From UBA2450 sp045132035 (GTDB lineage: Bacteria; Bacillota_I; Bacilli_A; RFN20; CAG-826), in the NCBI GenBank assembly GCA_045132035.1, contig JBGURM010000071.1, positions 1-19,392 of the forward strand: a DNA stretch of 19,392 bases, given 5' to 3'. Position 1 is the first letter of the stretch. Every line of letters starts with the position of its first letter. A model generated the notes under the pieces. That model was not told the DNA's origin. It worked only from the letters and a program-made list of their open reading frames with translations, and ran no database searches. Of this stretch, positions 1 through 8,386 are shown one piece after another. The translations under genes and the position numbers were made by a program.

Positions 1-39
1 GAAAAGATTCTTAAAGGAATCAAAGAACTTAAGAAATAA
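1..39 (+). CDS. C-terminal end of an upstream gene (partial)
   Basis: Frame 1 is open from the first base and ends at TAA (37-39), giving a Lys-rich tail EKILKGIKELKK. hyuA begins two bases later, so this is probably the previous gene of the same operon. Twelve residues are too few to identify it. By analogy with related clusters it could be a permease, a carbamate kinase or another catabolic enzyme, but nothing in the sequence decides this. Confidence 0.45.
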   Translation, partial: EKILKGIKELKK

Positions 40-41
40 TT

Positions 42-1355
42 ATGTTTGATTTATTCTTAAAAAACGGTTTTGTATTTATCAATGGTGCTTTTAAAAAGGT
101 TAACATTGGTATTTCGTCTGGAAAAATTGCCTACCTTGGTAATGAAGACTATAAAGCCGAAAAAGTCGTTGATGTTTCTAATAGAAAAATATTACCTGGC
201 TTAATTGATCCACACGTTCACTTTAATTTATTCTGTGGGACAATACCAAGTAGAGACGACTTTTATTATGGAAGTAAATCCGCCATTTATGGTGGTATAA
301 CCACCATTGTGGACTTTCTTGATCCAACAAGAAACGCAAAAGAACTAAAAGAATCATTTGAACAAAGAATGAAACAAGCAGAAGGATGTAACGTTGATTA
401 TCATTTTCACGCTTGTATAAGAGAACCAAACGGTAATCTTGAAGAATATGTCTACACAATGAAAGAGTTAGGCATAAACACCGTTAAATTATTTACAACA
501 TATTCTGAAACACATCGTAGAACATACGATAGTGATATCAAAAAACTTCTTAAGCTTTCAAAAAAATATAACTTCCTCGTCTGCGCTCATATTGAAAATG
601 ACGAAATGATTAATAGAGATGAATCGTTGACATATGAACAATTATCGGAAGCAAGAAATACAGAAAGCGAAACAAGTGAAGCACTTAAATTATGCAAATA
701 CGCAGTTCAAACTGGTGGTCATCTTTATATGGTCCACTGCTCAAGCGGATTCACATTAAAAGCTATATGCGAGAAGTATTATGAGTATTTAGGAAAGAAT
801 ATTTTTATCGAATCTTGTCCTCAATATTTTGTATTTAATAATTCGGTGTTGAAGGGTAAACAAGGATACTTATATACATTCGCGCCACCTCTTAGAAGTG
901 AAGAAGAAAGAAAAACATTAATCAAATACCTTGAATATGTTAACTGTATCGGGACTGATCACTGTGCATTTAATATAGAAGATAAGGAAAGCCACACTCT
1001 ATTAAAAGGAATGCCTCTTGGTGTCGGTGGAATAGAGACAAGTTTTGTCGTAATGTACAAAATGTTTGGTGATGAAGTCATCGAAAAAATGAGTAAAAAT
1101 GTTGCAAAAATTCAATGTTTTACTGGCAAAGGTGAAATAAAAGTAGGAAATTTCGCAGATTTAGTAATTTTGAATGGCTCTAACCAAATCATTGGAAAAC
1201 CGCATGGCGCAGTCGATTATTCTATCTATGAACATATCATGGTAAATACAACAATTGAGTCGACAATTATTAGAGGAGAGTTTGCTTTGAAAAACGGTAA
1301 ATTTTTAGGTCATAAAGGCGAACTAATCAACTGTGAGAAAGGCGTAAAATTATGA
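42..1355 (+). CDS. hyuA: Dihydropyrimidinase/hydantoinase-family cyclic amidohydrolase (HyuA-like)
   Basis: This is a cytoplasmic, binuclear-metal amidohydrolase that opens cyclic amide/ureide rings (hydantoins, dihydropyrimidines or a purine-derived ring). Visible metal-site residues are the HxH of GLIDPHVHF (H58, H60), the Lys that is carboxylated in this family (K149 in NTVKLFTTY), H183 (CAHIEND), H232 (MVHCSSG) and D306 in GTDHCAF. The last motif is typical of the dihydropyrimidinase/hydantoinase branch and not of dihydroorotase. The C-terminal beta-sandwich motif GEIKVGNFADLVIL is present (364-377). At 437 aa it is slightly shorter than E. coli HyuA. It shares an ATGA start/stop overlap with ssnA, which suggests translational coupling. 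The family is clear. The substrate is inferred from context to be a purine/urate-derived ring. Confidence 0.9.
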   Translation: MFDLFLKNGFVFINGAFKKVNIGISSGKIAYLGNEDYKAEKVVDVSNRKILPGLIDPHVHFNLFCGTIPSRDDFYYGSKSAIYGGITTIVDFLDPTRNAKELKESFEQRMKQAEGCNVDYHFHACIREPNGNLEEYVYTMKELGINTVKLFTTYSETHRRTYDSDIKKLLKLSKKYNFLVCAHIENDEMINRDESLTYEQLSEARNTESETSEALKLCKYAVQTGGHLYMVHCSSGFTLKAICEKYYEYLGKNIFIESCPQYFVFNNSVLKGKQGYLYTFAPPLRSEEERKTLIKYLEYVNCIGTDHCAFNIEDKESHTLLKGMPLGVGGIETSFVVMYKMFGDEVIEKMSKNVAKIQCFTGKGEIKVGNFADLVILNGSNQIIGKPHGAVDYSIYEHIMVNTTIESTIIRGEFALKNGKFLGHKGELINCEKGVKL

Positions 1356-2650
1356 AAGCTATAATCAACGCAAGGATTTATGACTACGAAAACTACATAG
1401 AAAACGGTTTTGTTGTATTTGATAAAGAAATCGTTAAAGTAGGTAAAATGTCTGAGTTCAAAAATGATGGTTATAATATCATTGACGCTGGTGGGCAATT
1501 ACTTCTTCCAACATTTGTTTGCGCTCATTCACATATCTATTCAATTTTTGCTAGAGGATTAGCCCTTCCATTTAATCCAAAGAATTTCCAAGAGATTTTG
1601 GATCAAATGTGGTGGAAGCTAGATTCACAGATTGATAATGAAATTACTTATTACTCAGGAATAGCCGCTGGTAGCGAATTTTTACTTAATGGTGTGACCA
1701 CAGTTATTGATCATCATGCTAGTGGAACAGAAATTAGAGGTTCGTTGAACTCTTTAAAGAAAGCATTAGTTAATGATTTACATCTTAGAGCAGCGTTATG
1801 CTTTGAGAGCAGTGATCGTTACCCAATCAAAGACTGCATTAATGAAAACGCTTCATTCTTTAAGAAAAATAAAACAAACCATGCATGTGGATTATTTGGA
1901 ATGCATGCATCTATGTCATTAAGCGATCAAAGCTTGAAATTAATATCTAAAAAGTTAGATGACGCACCTATTCATATCCATGTAGCGGAAAGCGAAATGG
2001 ATGAAGAAGACGCATATCATACATATAATATGAACATAATATCTAGACTTGATAAGTTTAATCTTATCAACAAGGATTCACTTATTGTGCATGGTGTACA
2101 CATAAGAGATGAAGAACTAGATATTATCAAAAAGAGAAATGCATATATGGTTGTTAATACAACAAGCAATTTAAATAACGCTGTCGGAGTGCCAGATATT
2201 AAAAAATATCTTGATTACAAAATCCCTGTAATGATTGGTAATGATGGATTAAGTAGTTCAATGGCAACAGAGTATTTAAATGCTTATTATTTAACTCATT
2301 TGAAAAATAATAATCCTACTGCTATGAGTTTAGGCTCAATAATTGATATAATCAATAATGCATATAGTTATGTTAGCCGCCGATTTAATGTGAACATTGG
2401 CAAAATCAAAGAATCTTTTGTTGCTGATTTTATGCTTGTTCCATACACTCCATTCACTCAAATGGATTCTTCAAATGCATTTGGACATATCTTCTTTGGA
2501 TTATTCCCGAACTTCAAGTCAAAAGATGTTTATGTCGATGGCGTGAGACTAGTTAAAAACGGAGAATTAACTTCAAAAAGGGCAAAGCAACTACTAATTG
2601 ATTCTAGAAAATATAGCGATAAATTATGGAAGAAAGTTAAGGAGATTTAA
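1352..2650 (+). CDS. ssnA: SsnA-like amidohydrolase (TrzA/guanine-deaminase family)
   Basis: This is a metal-dependent amidohydrolase of the SsnA/TrzN/AtzA type, which hydrolyses C-N bonds on nitrogen heterocycles. Visible are the N-terminal HxH (H59, H61 in CAHSHIY), the mid-barrel HIHVAES (H210, E213), VHGVHI (H247, H250) and the metal-binding Asp in GNDG (D298). The beta-domain motif VADFMLVPYTP lies at 357-367. The length (432 aa) fits SsnA (about 440 aa). The ATG overlaps the hyuA stop as ATGA, with AGAAAGG nine bases upstream. SsnA is usually filed as selenium-metabolism-linked because it sits beside labile-selenium molybdenum hydroxylases, and that is also its position here. In a purine-type pathway it would act as a deaminase or ring-opening hydrolase. 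The exact substrate cannot be read from sequence. Confidence 0.88.
   Translation: MKAIINARIYDYENYIENGFVVFDKEIVKVGKMSEFKNDGYNIIDAGGQLLLPTFVCAHSHIYSIFARGLALPFNPKNFQEILDQMWWKLDSQIDNEITYYSGIAAGSEFLLNGVTTVIDHHASGTEIRGSLNSLKKALVNDLHLRAALCFESSDRYPIKDCINENASFFKKNKTNHACGLFGMHASMSLSDQSLKLISKKLDDAPIHIHVAESEMDEEDAYHTYNMNIISRLDKFNLINKDSLIVHGVHIRDEELDIIKKRNAYMVVNTTSNLNNAVGVPDIKKYLDYKIPVMIGNDGLSSSMATEYLNAYYLTHLKNNNPTAMSLGSIIDIINNAYSYVSRRFNVNIGKIKESFVADFMLVPYTPFTQMDSSNAFGHIFFGLFPNFKSKDVYVDGVRLVKNGELTSKRAKQLLIDSRKYSDKLWKKVKEI
2639..2644 (+). promoter_or_regulatory. Ribosome binding site AAGGAG fixing the start of the PreA-like gene
   Basis: AAGGAG lies 7 bases before the ATG at 2652, inside the last codons of ssnA. 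An in-frame ATG at 2598 exists but has no such site, would overlap ssnA by 53 bases, and adds 18 residues (ILENIAINYGRKLRRFK) unlike any DHOD N-terminus. The start at 2652 is therefore preferred. Confidence 0.8.
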
Positions 2651-2651
2651 G

Positions 2652-3737
2652 ATGGATTTAAGTACAAAATTTGATGGATTAACCCTAAAGAACCCGCTTA
2701 TGCCAGCTGCCGGACCACTTGTTGGCGACGCTGAAAAAATGCTTTGGTTGAAAGACCAAGGGCTGGGTGCATTAGTGGCGAAAACAATCTCCACAAAAGA
2801 TGCTCATATTCCTCATCCATGTATCATTGGAGATGGCAATAACGCTATTTTTAACTGCGAGTTATGGACCGAATATCCAAAAGAAAAATGGATCAACGAA
2901 TTTTTACCTGAATTAAAAGCTAAGAAAGGTGATACCCCATTAATCATTTCTGTTGGTTACACAAAAGAAGATATGGAAGTATTAATTCCTTTATTAGATG
3001 AATTCGCTGATGCATTTGAAGTTAGCTGTCACTATGTTGGAACAGACCATGAAAAGATGGCAGAGGTTGTTAGAACTATCAGAAGTTTAACCACTAAGCC
3101 ATTCTATATGAAAATATCACCACACATTCCAGATCCAGCTGGATTTGCTCATATCATTAAAACCAATGGCGCAAATGGTGTTGTCGCTATTAATTCCCTT
3201 GGTCCAAGTATGGTTATTGATGTCGAAAAACGTCAAATGGCGTGTTCTAACGATAAAGGATTTGTGTGGATGAGTGGACCTGTTATTAAGCCACTTGCTT
3301 TAGCAACAGTTTACACTATTAAACAAGCTGAACCATCATTAACTGTTATTGGTGTTGGTGGAGTTGCATCTGCAAAAGATGTTATTGAATTCCTTTTAGC
3401 GGGCGCTTCCGCTGTTGGAATGCTTTCCGCACCTATGTTAAGAGGAAAAGAATTATATGCGAAGGTAATCGCTGATTTGCCAAAAGAATTAGAAAAGTAT
3501 GGGTTTAAGTCAATTCAAGACGTCATCGATACACAATTAAAGAATGTTGTGACTTATGAACACGCTATGCCAGAAGTTGATACTTCTAAATGCTCTCACT
3601 GTCAATTATGCGCAAGAAACTGCCCATATTTCGCAATTGAGATGGATGCTAACCGTGTCCCAACCTTCAATTCAGATAAATGTTTTAGATGTGGATTATG
3701 TGCATCTAAATGCCCAGTTAAAGCTATTAAATTTTAA
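2652..3737 (+). CDS. PreA/dihydroorotate-dehydrogenase-like FMN protein with two [4Fe-4S] clusters
   Basis: This is a 361-aa TIM-barrel flavoprotein fused to a C-terminal two-cluster ferredoxin domain, the layout of dihydropyrimidine dehydrogenase subunit PreA. Barrel hallmarks are AKTIST (K44), EVSCHYVG (123-130, with C126 in the position of the catalytic base of cysteine-type DHODs), MKISPHIP (K154), NSLG (181-184) and the FMN-phosphate loop GVGGVAS (234-240). Cluster ligands are C314/C317/C320/C324 and C344/C347/C350/C354. The usual SCPN after the catalytic Cys reads SCHY, so the substrate pocket differs. No PreT-type NAD(P)H subunit and no pyr genes are nearby. In E. coli the neighbour of ssnA is ygfK, a large protein whose N-terminal part is a related barrel, so this gene probably fills that role: reduction of a purine or dihydropyrimidine-like ring. 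The electron donor is unknown. Confidence 0.82.
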   Translation: MDLSTKFDGLTLKNPLMPAAGPLVGDAEKMLWLKDQGLGALVAKTISTKDAHIPHPCIIGDGNNAIFNCELWTEYPKEKWINEFLPELKAKKGDTPLIISVGYTKEDMEVLIPLLDEFADAFEVSCHYVGTDHEKMAEVVRTIRSLTTKPFYMKISPHIPDPAGFAHIIKTNGANGVVAINSLGPSMVIDVEKRQMACSNDKGFVWMSGPVIKPLALATVYTIKQAEPSLTVIGVGGVASAKDVIEFLLAGASAVGMLSAPMLRGKELYAKVIADLPKELEKYGFKSIQDVIDTQLKNVVTYEHAMPEVDTSKCSHCQLCARNCPYFAIEMDANRVPTFNSDKCFRCGLCASKCPVKAIKF

Positions 3738-3744
3738 TTAGATT

Positions 3745-5838
3745 ATGATACCTAAATACGATACATCAGTTAAAAAAGTTGATAACGAAGAGAAGATGTC
3801 AGGAATGGCTATCTTTACTGGCGACATCCGTATGGATGACGCGCTTTTCGCTATTCCTGTTAGAAGTACAATTTCCTATGGAAAAATCTTAAAAATTAAT
3901 GTTCCTGGTTTACCAAAGGGATATTATTTCATCTCTGCAAAAGACATAGTCAAAGAGAATGTTTGCAATATTATTGCGTCCGATTGGCCAGTCTTTGCGG
4001 ACAAAGAAACTCATTATAAAGGCGAAACAATTGGTCTAATTGTTGGACCTGATAAAAAAGTCGCAATTGATTTAGCAACAATGGTTCACGCTGATTATGA
4101 AGAATATGAACCAGTGTATGAAATGAAAAATAGCTATGTTCATAAAGAATTTAATAAAGGCAATCCTGAGTTATTCAAGAATGCTCATAAAGTCTTTAGT
4201 GAATCTTTTGAAACAGGCTATCAAGAACAAGTTTATCTCGAACCACAAGGAATGCTCATTTGGCTAGATAACAAAAAAATCACAATTAAAGCATCTATGC
4301 AATGTCCTTTTTATATTAAAAACGCAGTTGTTAGAACATTAGGATGTAAGCCAGAAAAAGTTAGAGTTATTCAACCTGCAGTTGGTGGCGCATTTGGTGG
4401 AAAAGAACACTATCCATCTTTGATGGCGGCTCAACTCGCTACAGCAATTGTTAAAATTAAAAAACCAATTAAGATGATCTTTGATAGAAAAGAAGACATT
4501 ACTTTTACTACAAAGAGACACCCAAGCAAAACTGAAATCAGTGCTTATCTTGATAAAAACGACGATATCATCGGTATGAAAATTCACGTTGGAATCGATG
4601 GAGGAGCATATATTGGTTGTTCAATGGTTGTTCTTTCTAGAGCACTTATCGCTTGTACTAATACATATACTTTCGATAATGTCGCTATTAGTGGTGATGC
4701 TTATTGCACAAACAAAGTTCCAAGTGCTGCTTTTAGAGGATTCGGTTCTCCTCAATCCATCTTTGCAATGGAACTATTTATTAACCATTTAGCGGACTAC
4801 CTACATGTTAATGCCTTAGAATTACGTAATAAATATCTTGTTAAAACTGGTGATATAACTTCCACGAACGGAATATTCAGAGACAAGATTATTCTTAAAG
4901 AACTCATGGATAAAGCAATGGAAATGAGTGACTACAAACGTAAATTAAAAGAGTATTCAAAACCAAATTCATATCGTGGAATTGGAATGACTACATTCCT
5001 TCATGGATGTGGCTTTACTGGTAGTGGTGAGAGCACAATTATTAATGCTCAATTAAAAATTAAAAAAGATAAGAAAGGTATCGTTACTTTCTACACATCT
5101 CAAGTTGATTTTGGACAAGGTAACAGAACGACTTTAAAAAGAATCGTTGTTGATACTTTAGGTATACCAGAAGACCACGTCATCTATGATGCTCCTGATA
5201 CTGATCAAACTTTATCAACTGGTCCAACCGCTGCTAGTAGAACAATAATTATTGTTGGTGGATTAGTTGCTAAAGCCGCTCAACACTTAAAGGAAATTTG
5301 GAAAGACGGGGAAGAACAAGAAATTGTTGAGCCATATGTTGGCCCAAGTTATATCAAATGGGATGAAGACACTATGCAAGGTGATGCTTATCCTGGATAT
5401 GCGTGGGGTGCCAATGTTGTTGAAGTAAGTGTTGATCCAGTTACTTACGAAGTAACAATTGAAGGATGCTGGTCAACTTATGATGTTGGTCACGCAATTG
5501 ATGAAAGAATTTTAATCGGACAAGCCGATGGTGGAATTGCTCAAGCTCTTGGATGGGCATATTTAGAAAAAGAAGTTGCTGAAAATGGTATGTTTAAGCA
5601 AAAAACATTAAGTGACTATGTGATTCCAACAATGGTGGATCTACCAAAAATGGAAACCGCTATTATTGATAACCCATTCCCATATGGTGCCTTTGGCGCA
5701 AAAGGAGCTGGAGAATTAACATTTGTTGGTGGTGCACCAGCGTTTTGTCTTGCCTTAGAACAAGCAATTAAAAGAAAAGTTCATAAAATCCCAGCCACAC
5801 CTGAATACATCATGGAGTTAATTGAAAATGGAAATTAA
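3745..5838 (+). CDS. xdhA: Xanthine dehydrogenase-family molybdopterin-binding subunit
   Basis: This is the molybdenum-cofactor catalytic subunit of a purine-type hydroxylase. Key motifs are GGAFGGKE (214-221, E221 matching bovine Glu802), AFRGFGSPQ (329-337, R331 matching Arg880), GPTAASRT (493-500), GQADGG (592-597) and GAKGAGE (651-657, E657 matching the catalytic base Glu1261). Retention of both active-site Glu residues and the Arg supports a purine substrate over aldehyde or CO. The CO-dehydrogenase AYxCSFR loop is absent. At 697 aa it is shorter than the usual 750-770 aa. Much of the loss is between about residues 512 and 555, where the linker before the last Moco domain is compressed. 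The start has only a weak ribosome site, 7 nt after the previous stop, so it is probably translated by coupling. Partners are the two next genes. Whether it oxidises xanthine or hypoxanthine, or runs reductively on urate, is not decidable here. Confidence 0.87.
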   Translation: MIPKYDTSVKKVDNEEKMSGMAIFTGDIRMDDALFAIPVRSTISYGKILKINVPGLPKGYYFISAKDIVKENVCNIIASDWPVFADKETHYKGETIGLIVGPDKKVAIDLATMVHADYEEYEPVYEMKNSYVHKEFNKGNPELFKNAHKVFSESFETGYQEQVYLEPQGMLIWLDNKKITIKASMQCPFYIKNAVVRTLGCKPEKVRVIQPAVGGAFGGKEHYPSLMAAQLATAIVKIKKPIKMIFDRKEDITFTTKRHPSKTEISAYLDKNDDIIGMKIHVGIDGGAYIGCSMVVLSRALIACTNTYTFDNVAISGDAYCTNKVPSAAFRGFGSPQSIFAMELFINHLADYLHVNALELRNKYLVKTGDITSTNGIFRDKIILKELMDKAMEMSDYKRKLKEYSKPNSYRGIGMTTFLHGCGFTGSGESTIINAQLKIKKDKKGIVTFYTSQVDFGQGNRTTLKRIVVDTLGIPEDHVIYDAPDTDQTLSTGPTAASRTIIIVGGLVAKAAQHLKEIWKDGEEQEIVEPYVGPSYIKWDEDTMQGDAYPGYAWGANVVEVSVDPVTYEVTIEGCWSTYDVGHAIDERILIGQADGGIAQALGWAYLEKEVAENGMFKQKTLSDYVIPTMVDLPKMETAIIDNPFPYGAFGAKGAGELTFVGGAPAFCLALEQAIKRKVHKIPATPEYIMELIENGN

Positions 5839-6295
5839 GTTTAAGTTAAACGGAAAAGAAATATGTATTGATGTTAATCCATCGATGCGTCTTTTAGATG
5901 TTATTAGAGACGTTTGTCACCTTACTGGAACAAAAGAAGGCTGTGGAGAAGGCGAGTGTGGCGCATGTACAGTCTTGGTCAACGGAGAACCATATAACTC
6001 TTGTTTAACACCAGTTATCAATGTTAAAGATAAAGAAATTATCACAATCGAAGGATTTAGAGACACAAAAGCATATCGTGTTATTGCAGATGCTTTTGCG
6101 GATATGGGTGGTAGCCAATGTGGATTCTGCACTCCTGGAATGATTTTAGCCAGCTATGCAGTATTAAAAAAGAACCCACATCCAACTGAAGAAGAAATTA
6201 GAATCGCATTATCTGGTAATCTTTGTAGATGTACAGGTTACCAAGCGATTGTTAACGCAGTGCTTTTAGCAAGCAAGAAAGGAATAGAATTATGA
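5828..6295 (+). CDS. xdhC: Xanthine dehydrogenase-family [2Fe-2S] subunit
   Basis: This is the electron-transfer subunit carrying two [2Fe-2S] clusters. The plant-type cluster is CGEGECGAC...C (C39, C44, C47, C59). The helical-domain cluster is QCGFCTPGM (C98, C101) plus CRCTGY (C133, C135), and Q97 is the residue that contacts the Mo cofactor in this family. It has 155 aa, normal for CoxS/XdhC. The ATG at 5828 is preferred over an in-frame TTG at 5822 because GGAG at 5814-5817 is ten bases from the ATG but only four from the TTG. It overlaps xdhA by 11 nt and shares an ATGA junction with xdhB. It passes electrons from the molybdenum centre to the FAD subunit. Confidence 0.92.
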   Translation: MEIKFKLNGKEICIDVNPSMRLLDVIRDVCHLTGTKEGCGEGECGACTVLVNGEPYNSCLTPVINVKDKEIITIEGFRDTKAYRVIADAFADMGGSQCGFCTPGMILASYAVLKKNPHPTEEEIRIALSGNLCRCTGYQAIVNAVLLASKKGIEL

Positions 6296-7143
6296 TTAGA
6301 CATTTTGTTCCTGCTACTCTAGAAGAAGCACTTCGAATTATTAATAAAAATAATTGTTACATCATGAGTGGTGGCACTGATTTAATGGTCCAAAAACATG
6401 TGAGCACAGGACTTCTCCCTCAATTTGATAGAAGTGTTCTCTATGTAATGGGATTAAAAGAACTCGATTACATTAAGCAAGAAGAAGATGGAAGTATTTC
6501 TATTGGTGCGACAACCAGATTTGTCGATATTGAGAAGTCTCCATTAGTGCCAGAAATCTATAAAAAAGTGATTAAAGAAATTGCCTCGCCAAACATTAGA
6601 AACATGGCAACAATGACAGGAAATATCGCTAACGCATCACCTGCTGGAGATAGCATTGTTCCGCTCGTTTTAAACGATGCATATGTCGTCTTAGAGTCAC
6701 GTGCTGGAGAAAGAAAAGTTCCAGTAAAAGACTTCATCCTTGGAGTAAGAAAAATAGACAAAAAACCTGAAGAAATTATTACAAAAATCGTTATTTTGCC
6801 GCAAAATCTCGAATATTTTTATCGAAAAGTCGGTTCAAGGAAAGCGGAATCAATCACTAAAGTTTCTGTTATGATTGGCTATCGAATTGAGAAAAATATC
6901 ATCAAAGATTTCCGTATCGCTTTTGGCAGTGTTGCCACTAAAGTTGTGAGAAATCTTGAGGTTGAAAATAAATATAAAAATATCAAAGTAAGTGACTTAG
7001 ATATTGACGCAGTGATTAACGATTATTCACCACTTGTTACTCCAATTACTGACCAAAGAAGTAACAAGGAATATCGTCATAAAGTCGCAATGAACTTATT
7101 ACGAAAATATTTAGAAGAAATTAAAGGAGGCCAAGATGAATAA
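6292..7143 (+). CDS. xdhB: Xanthine dehydrogenase-family FAD-binding subunit
   Basis: This is the FAD subunit (CoxM/XdhB/YgfM type) that completes the three-part molybdenum hydroxylase. The FAD-binding motifs are SGGTDLMV (26-33) and the ASPNIRNMATMTGNIANASP block (98-117), the counterpart of the family IRNxATxGGN. Here the middle reads TMTGN, a mild departure from TxGGN. GDSIVPL follows at 119-125. The 283-aa length is typical. The ATGA overlap with xdhC, with AAAGGA eight bases upstream, gives equal-stoichiometry coupling of the subunits. Its end overlaps the next gene by 8 nt, which ties the PLP enzymes to the same transcript. It is closer in size and setting to E. coli YgfM than to a housekeeping enzyme. 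Confidence 0.88.
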   Translation: MIRHFVPATLEEALRIINKNNCYIMSGGTDLMVQKHVSTGLLPQFDRSVLYVMGLKELDYIKQEEDGSISIGATTRFVDIEKSPLVPEIYKKVIKEIASPNIRNMATMTGNIANASPAGDSIVPLVLNDAYVVLESRAGERKVPVKDFILGVRKIDKKPEEIITKIVILPQNLEYFYRKVGSRKAESITKVSVMIGYRIEKNIIKDFRIAFGSVATKVVRNLEVENKYKNIKVSDLDIDAVINDYSPLVTPITDQRSNKEYRHKVAMNLLRKYLEEIKGGQDE

Positions 7144-8383
7144 GTACATTCGTGGTTACCGCTGTACGGTCTGTGGCAAGTTCTTCGAAACTAAAGAAGC
7201 AATGATGACTTGCCCTGATTGTGGAGAAAAAGGAATCCTTGATGTTGAATATGATTATGAGGAGTTAAAGAAAGTTTTAACAAAAAACTATTTCCTAAAT
7301 AATCGAAATTATTCAATGTGGAGATACGCTCCAATGATGGGAATCGATGAAGAACATATTGATAAAATGTTACGAATCGGTTGGACTCCTTTAGTTAAGT
7401 CCTATAATTTATCAAAAGAATTAGGATTAAAAGAATTATATATTAAAGATGATGGATTAAACCCAAGTGGAAGTAGTAAAGATAGGGCTAGCGGAGTTGC
7501 TGTTCTTAAAGCGATTGAAGCAGGAGCGAAAGTAATTTCTTGTTCTTCTACTGGTAATGCAGCGAGCAGCTGTGCGTGCCACGCTGCACACATGGGTATT
7601 CCTGCTGTCATCTTTGTTCCAAAACGCGCTCCAATTGGAAAATTAACACAAATATCCTTATATGGAGCAACATTAGTCGTTGTTGATGGAGATTATAAAG
7701 CGGCCTTCCGCTTATCCAAAGAAGCGATTAATAAATATGGTTGGTATAACCGTAACGCTGCAATCAATCCGTTTATGATTGAAGGAAAGAAAACAGTATC
7801 CTTAGAGATTGCAGAACAACTTAATTTCAAACCTACTGATTGGGTAGTGGTTTCCGTTGGAGATGGCTGCACGGTCGGAGGTGTATATAAAGGCTTCTAT
7901 GAATTGCAACAATTGGGCCTAGTTGAAAAGGTTCCAAGAATTCTAGGAGTGCAATCAGAAGGGTGTGAACCGTTCGTAGTGGCAAGTAGAGAAAATCGTC
8001 CTCTACAAGAATGCGAAGAAAACACCATTGCTGATAGTATTGCCGTAGGCATTCCTCGTAATCCGCTTAAAGCTCTTAGAGCGATTGAAAAATCTAATGG
8101 CAAATGGATTAGTGTTCCTGATAGTGAAATCATTAATGCGATGTCATTATTAGGAAAAACTGAAGGAATATTTGGAGAACCGGCCGCTGTCGCATCCCTT
8201 GCAGGCTTAAGAAAAGCCATAAAAGAAGGAATTATCCGTAAAGATGAAAGTGTTACTGTCATCATTACAGGTAATGGTCTAAAAGATCCAAATAACGCTC
8301 AGAAGGCAATCGCAAAACCAGAATTAATGGAGCCAGATATTAACAAGTTAGACATTTACTTAAAAGGAAAAGGAGTAATTTAA
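7136..8383 (+). CDS. Threonine-synthase-like PLP enzyme with N-terminal zinc ribbon
   Basis: This is a fold-type II PLP enzyme of 415 aa. An N-terminal zinc ribbon (C10, C13, C26, C29) precedes the catalytic fold. PSGSSKDRAS (110-119) holds the Schiff-base Lys K115. STGNAASS (138-145) is the phosphate/substrate loop and GDGCTVGG (242-249) the PLP-phosphate loop. GIFGEPAAVASLAGL (344-358) and TGNGLKDP (378-385) match the threonine-synthase C-terminal motifs. Genuine ThrC usually has GSFKDRG and lies beside hom or thrB. Here GSSKDRA and a purine-catabolic operon argue for another beta-elimination or replacement reaction. A lyase acting on a 2,3-diaminopropionate-like product, in place of YgeX, is an inference from position only. 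An AGGAGG (7125-7130) five bases before the ATG is the strongest ribosome site in the operon. Confidence 0.78.
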   Translation: MNKYIRGYRCTVCGKFFETKEAMMTCPDCGEKGILDVEYDYEELKKVLTKNYFLNNRNYSMWRYAPMMGIDEEHIDKMLRIGWTPLVKSYNLSKELGLKELYIKDDGLNPSGSSKDRASGVAVLKAIEAGAKVISCSSTGNAASSCACHAAHMGIPAVIFVPKRAPIGKLTQISLYGATLVVVDGDYKAAFRLSKEAINKYGWYNRNAAINPFMIEGKKTVSLEIAEQLNFKPTDWVVVSVGDGCTVGGVYKGFYELQQLGLVEKVPRILGVQSEGCEPFVVASRENRPLQECEENTIADSIAVGIPRNPLKALRAIEKSNGKWISVPDSEIINAMSLLGKTEGIFGEPAAVASLAGLRKAIKEGIIRKDESVTVIITGNGLKDPNNAQKAIAKPELMEPDINKLDIYLKGKGVI

Positions 8384-8386
8384 AAT

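Noticed and set aside
2598..2651. Longer start for the PreA-like gene at ATG 2598
   Set aside because: It would overlap ssnA by 53 bases, has no ribosome site, and adds residues foreign to the family. AAGGAG before 2652 supports the shorter form.
2652..3737. Pyrimidine-synthesis dihydroorotate dehydrogenase (pyrD)
   Set aside because: Fused double [4Fe-4S] ferredoxin, no pyr neighbours, and the operon context favour a PreA/YgfK-type role.
5822..5827. TTG start for xdhC
   Set aside because: GGAG is only four bases away from it, and the ATG two codons later is properly spaced and gives the usual N-terminus MEIKFKLNG.
3745..5838. Carbon monoxide dehydrogenase large subunit (CoxL)
   Set aside because: There is no AYxCSFR loop, and GGAFGGKE with AFRGFGSPQ is the purine hydroxylase pattern.
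7136..8383. Housekeeping threonine synthase (thrC)
   Set aside because: The fold fits, but the altered lysine and PLP loops and the catabolic operon setting make a plain ThrC call unsafe. It is kept as threonine-synthase-like without a symbol.
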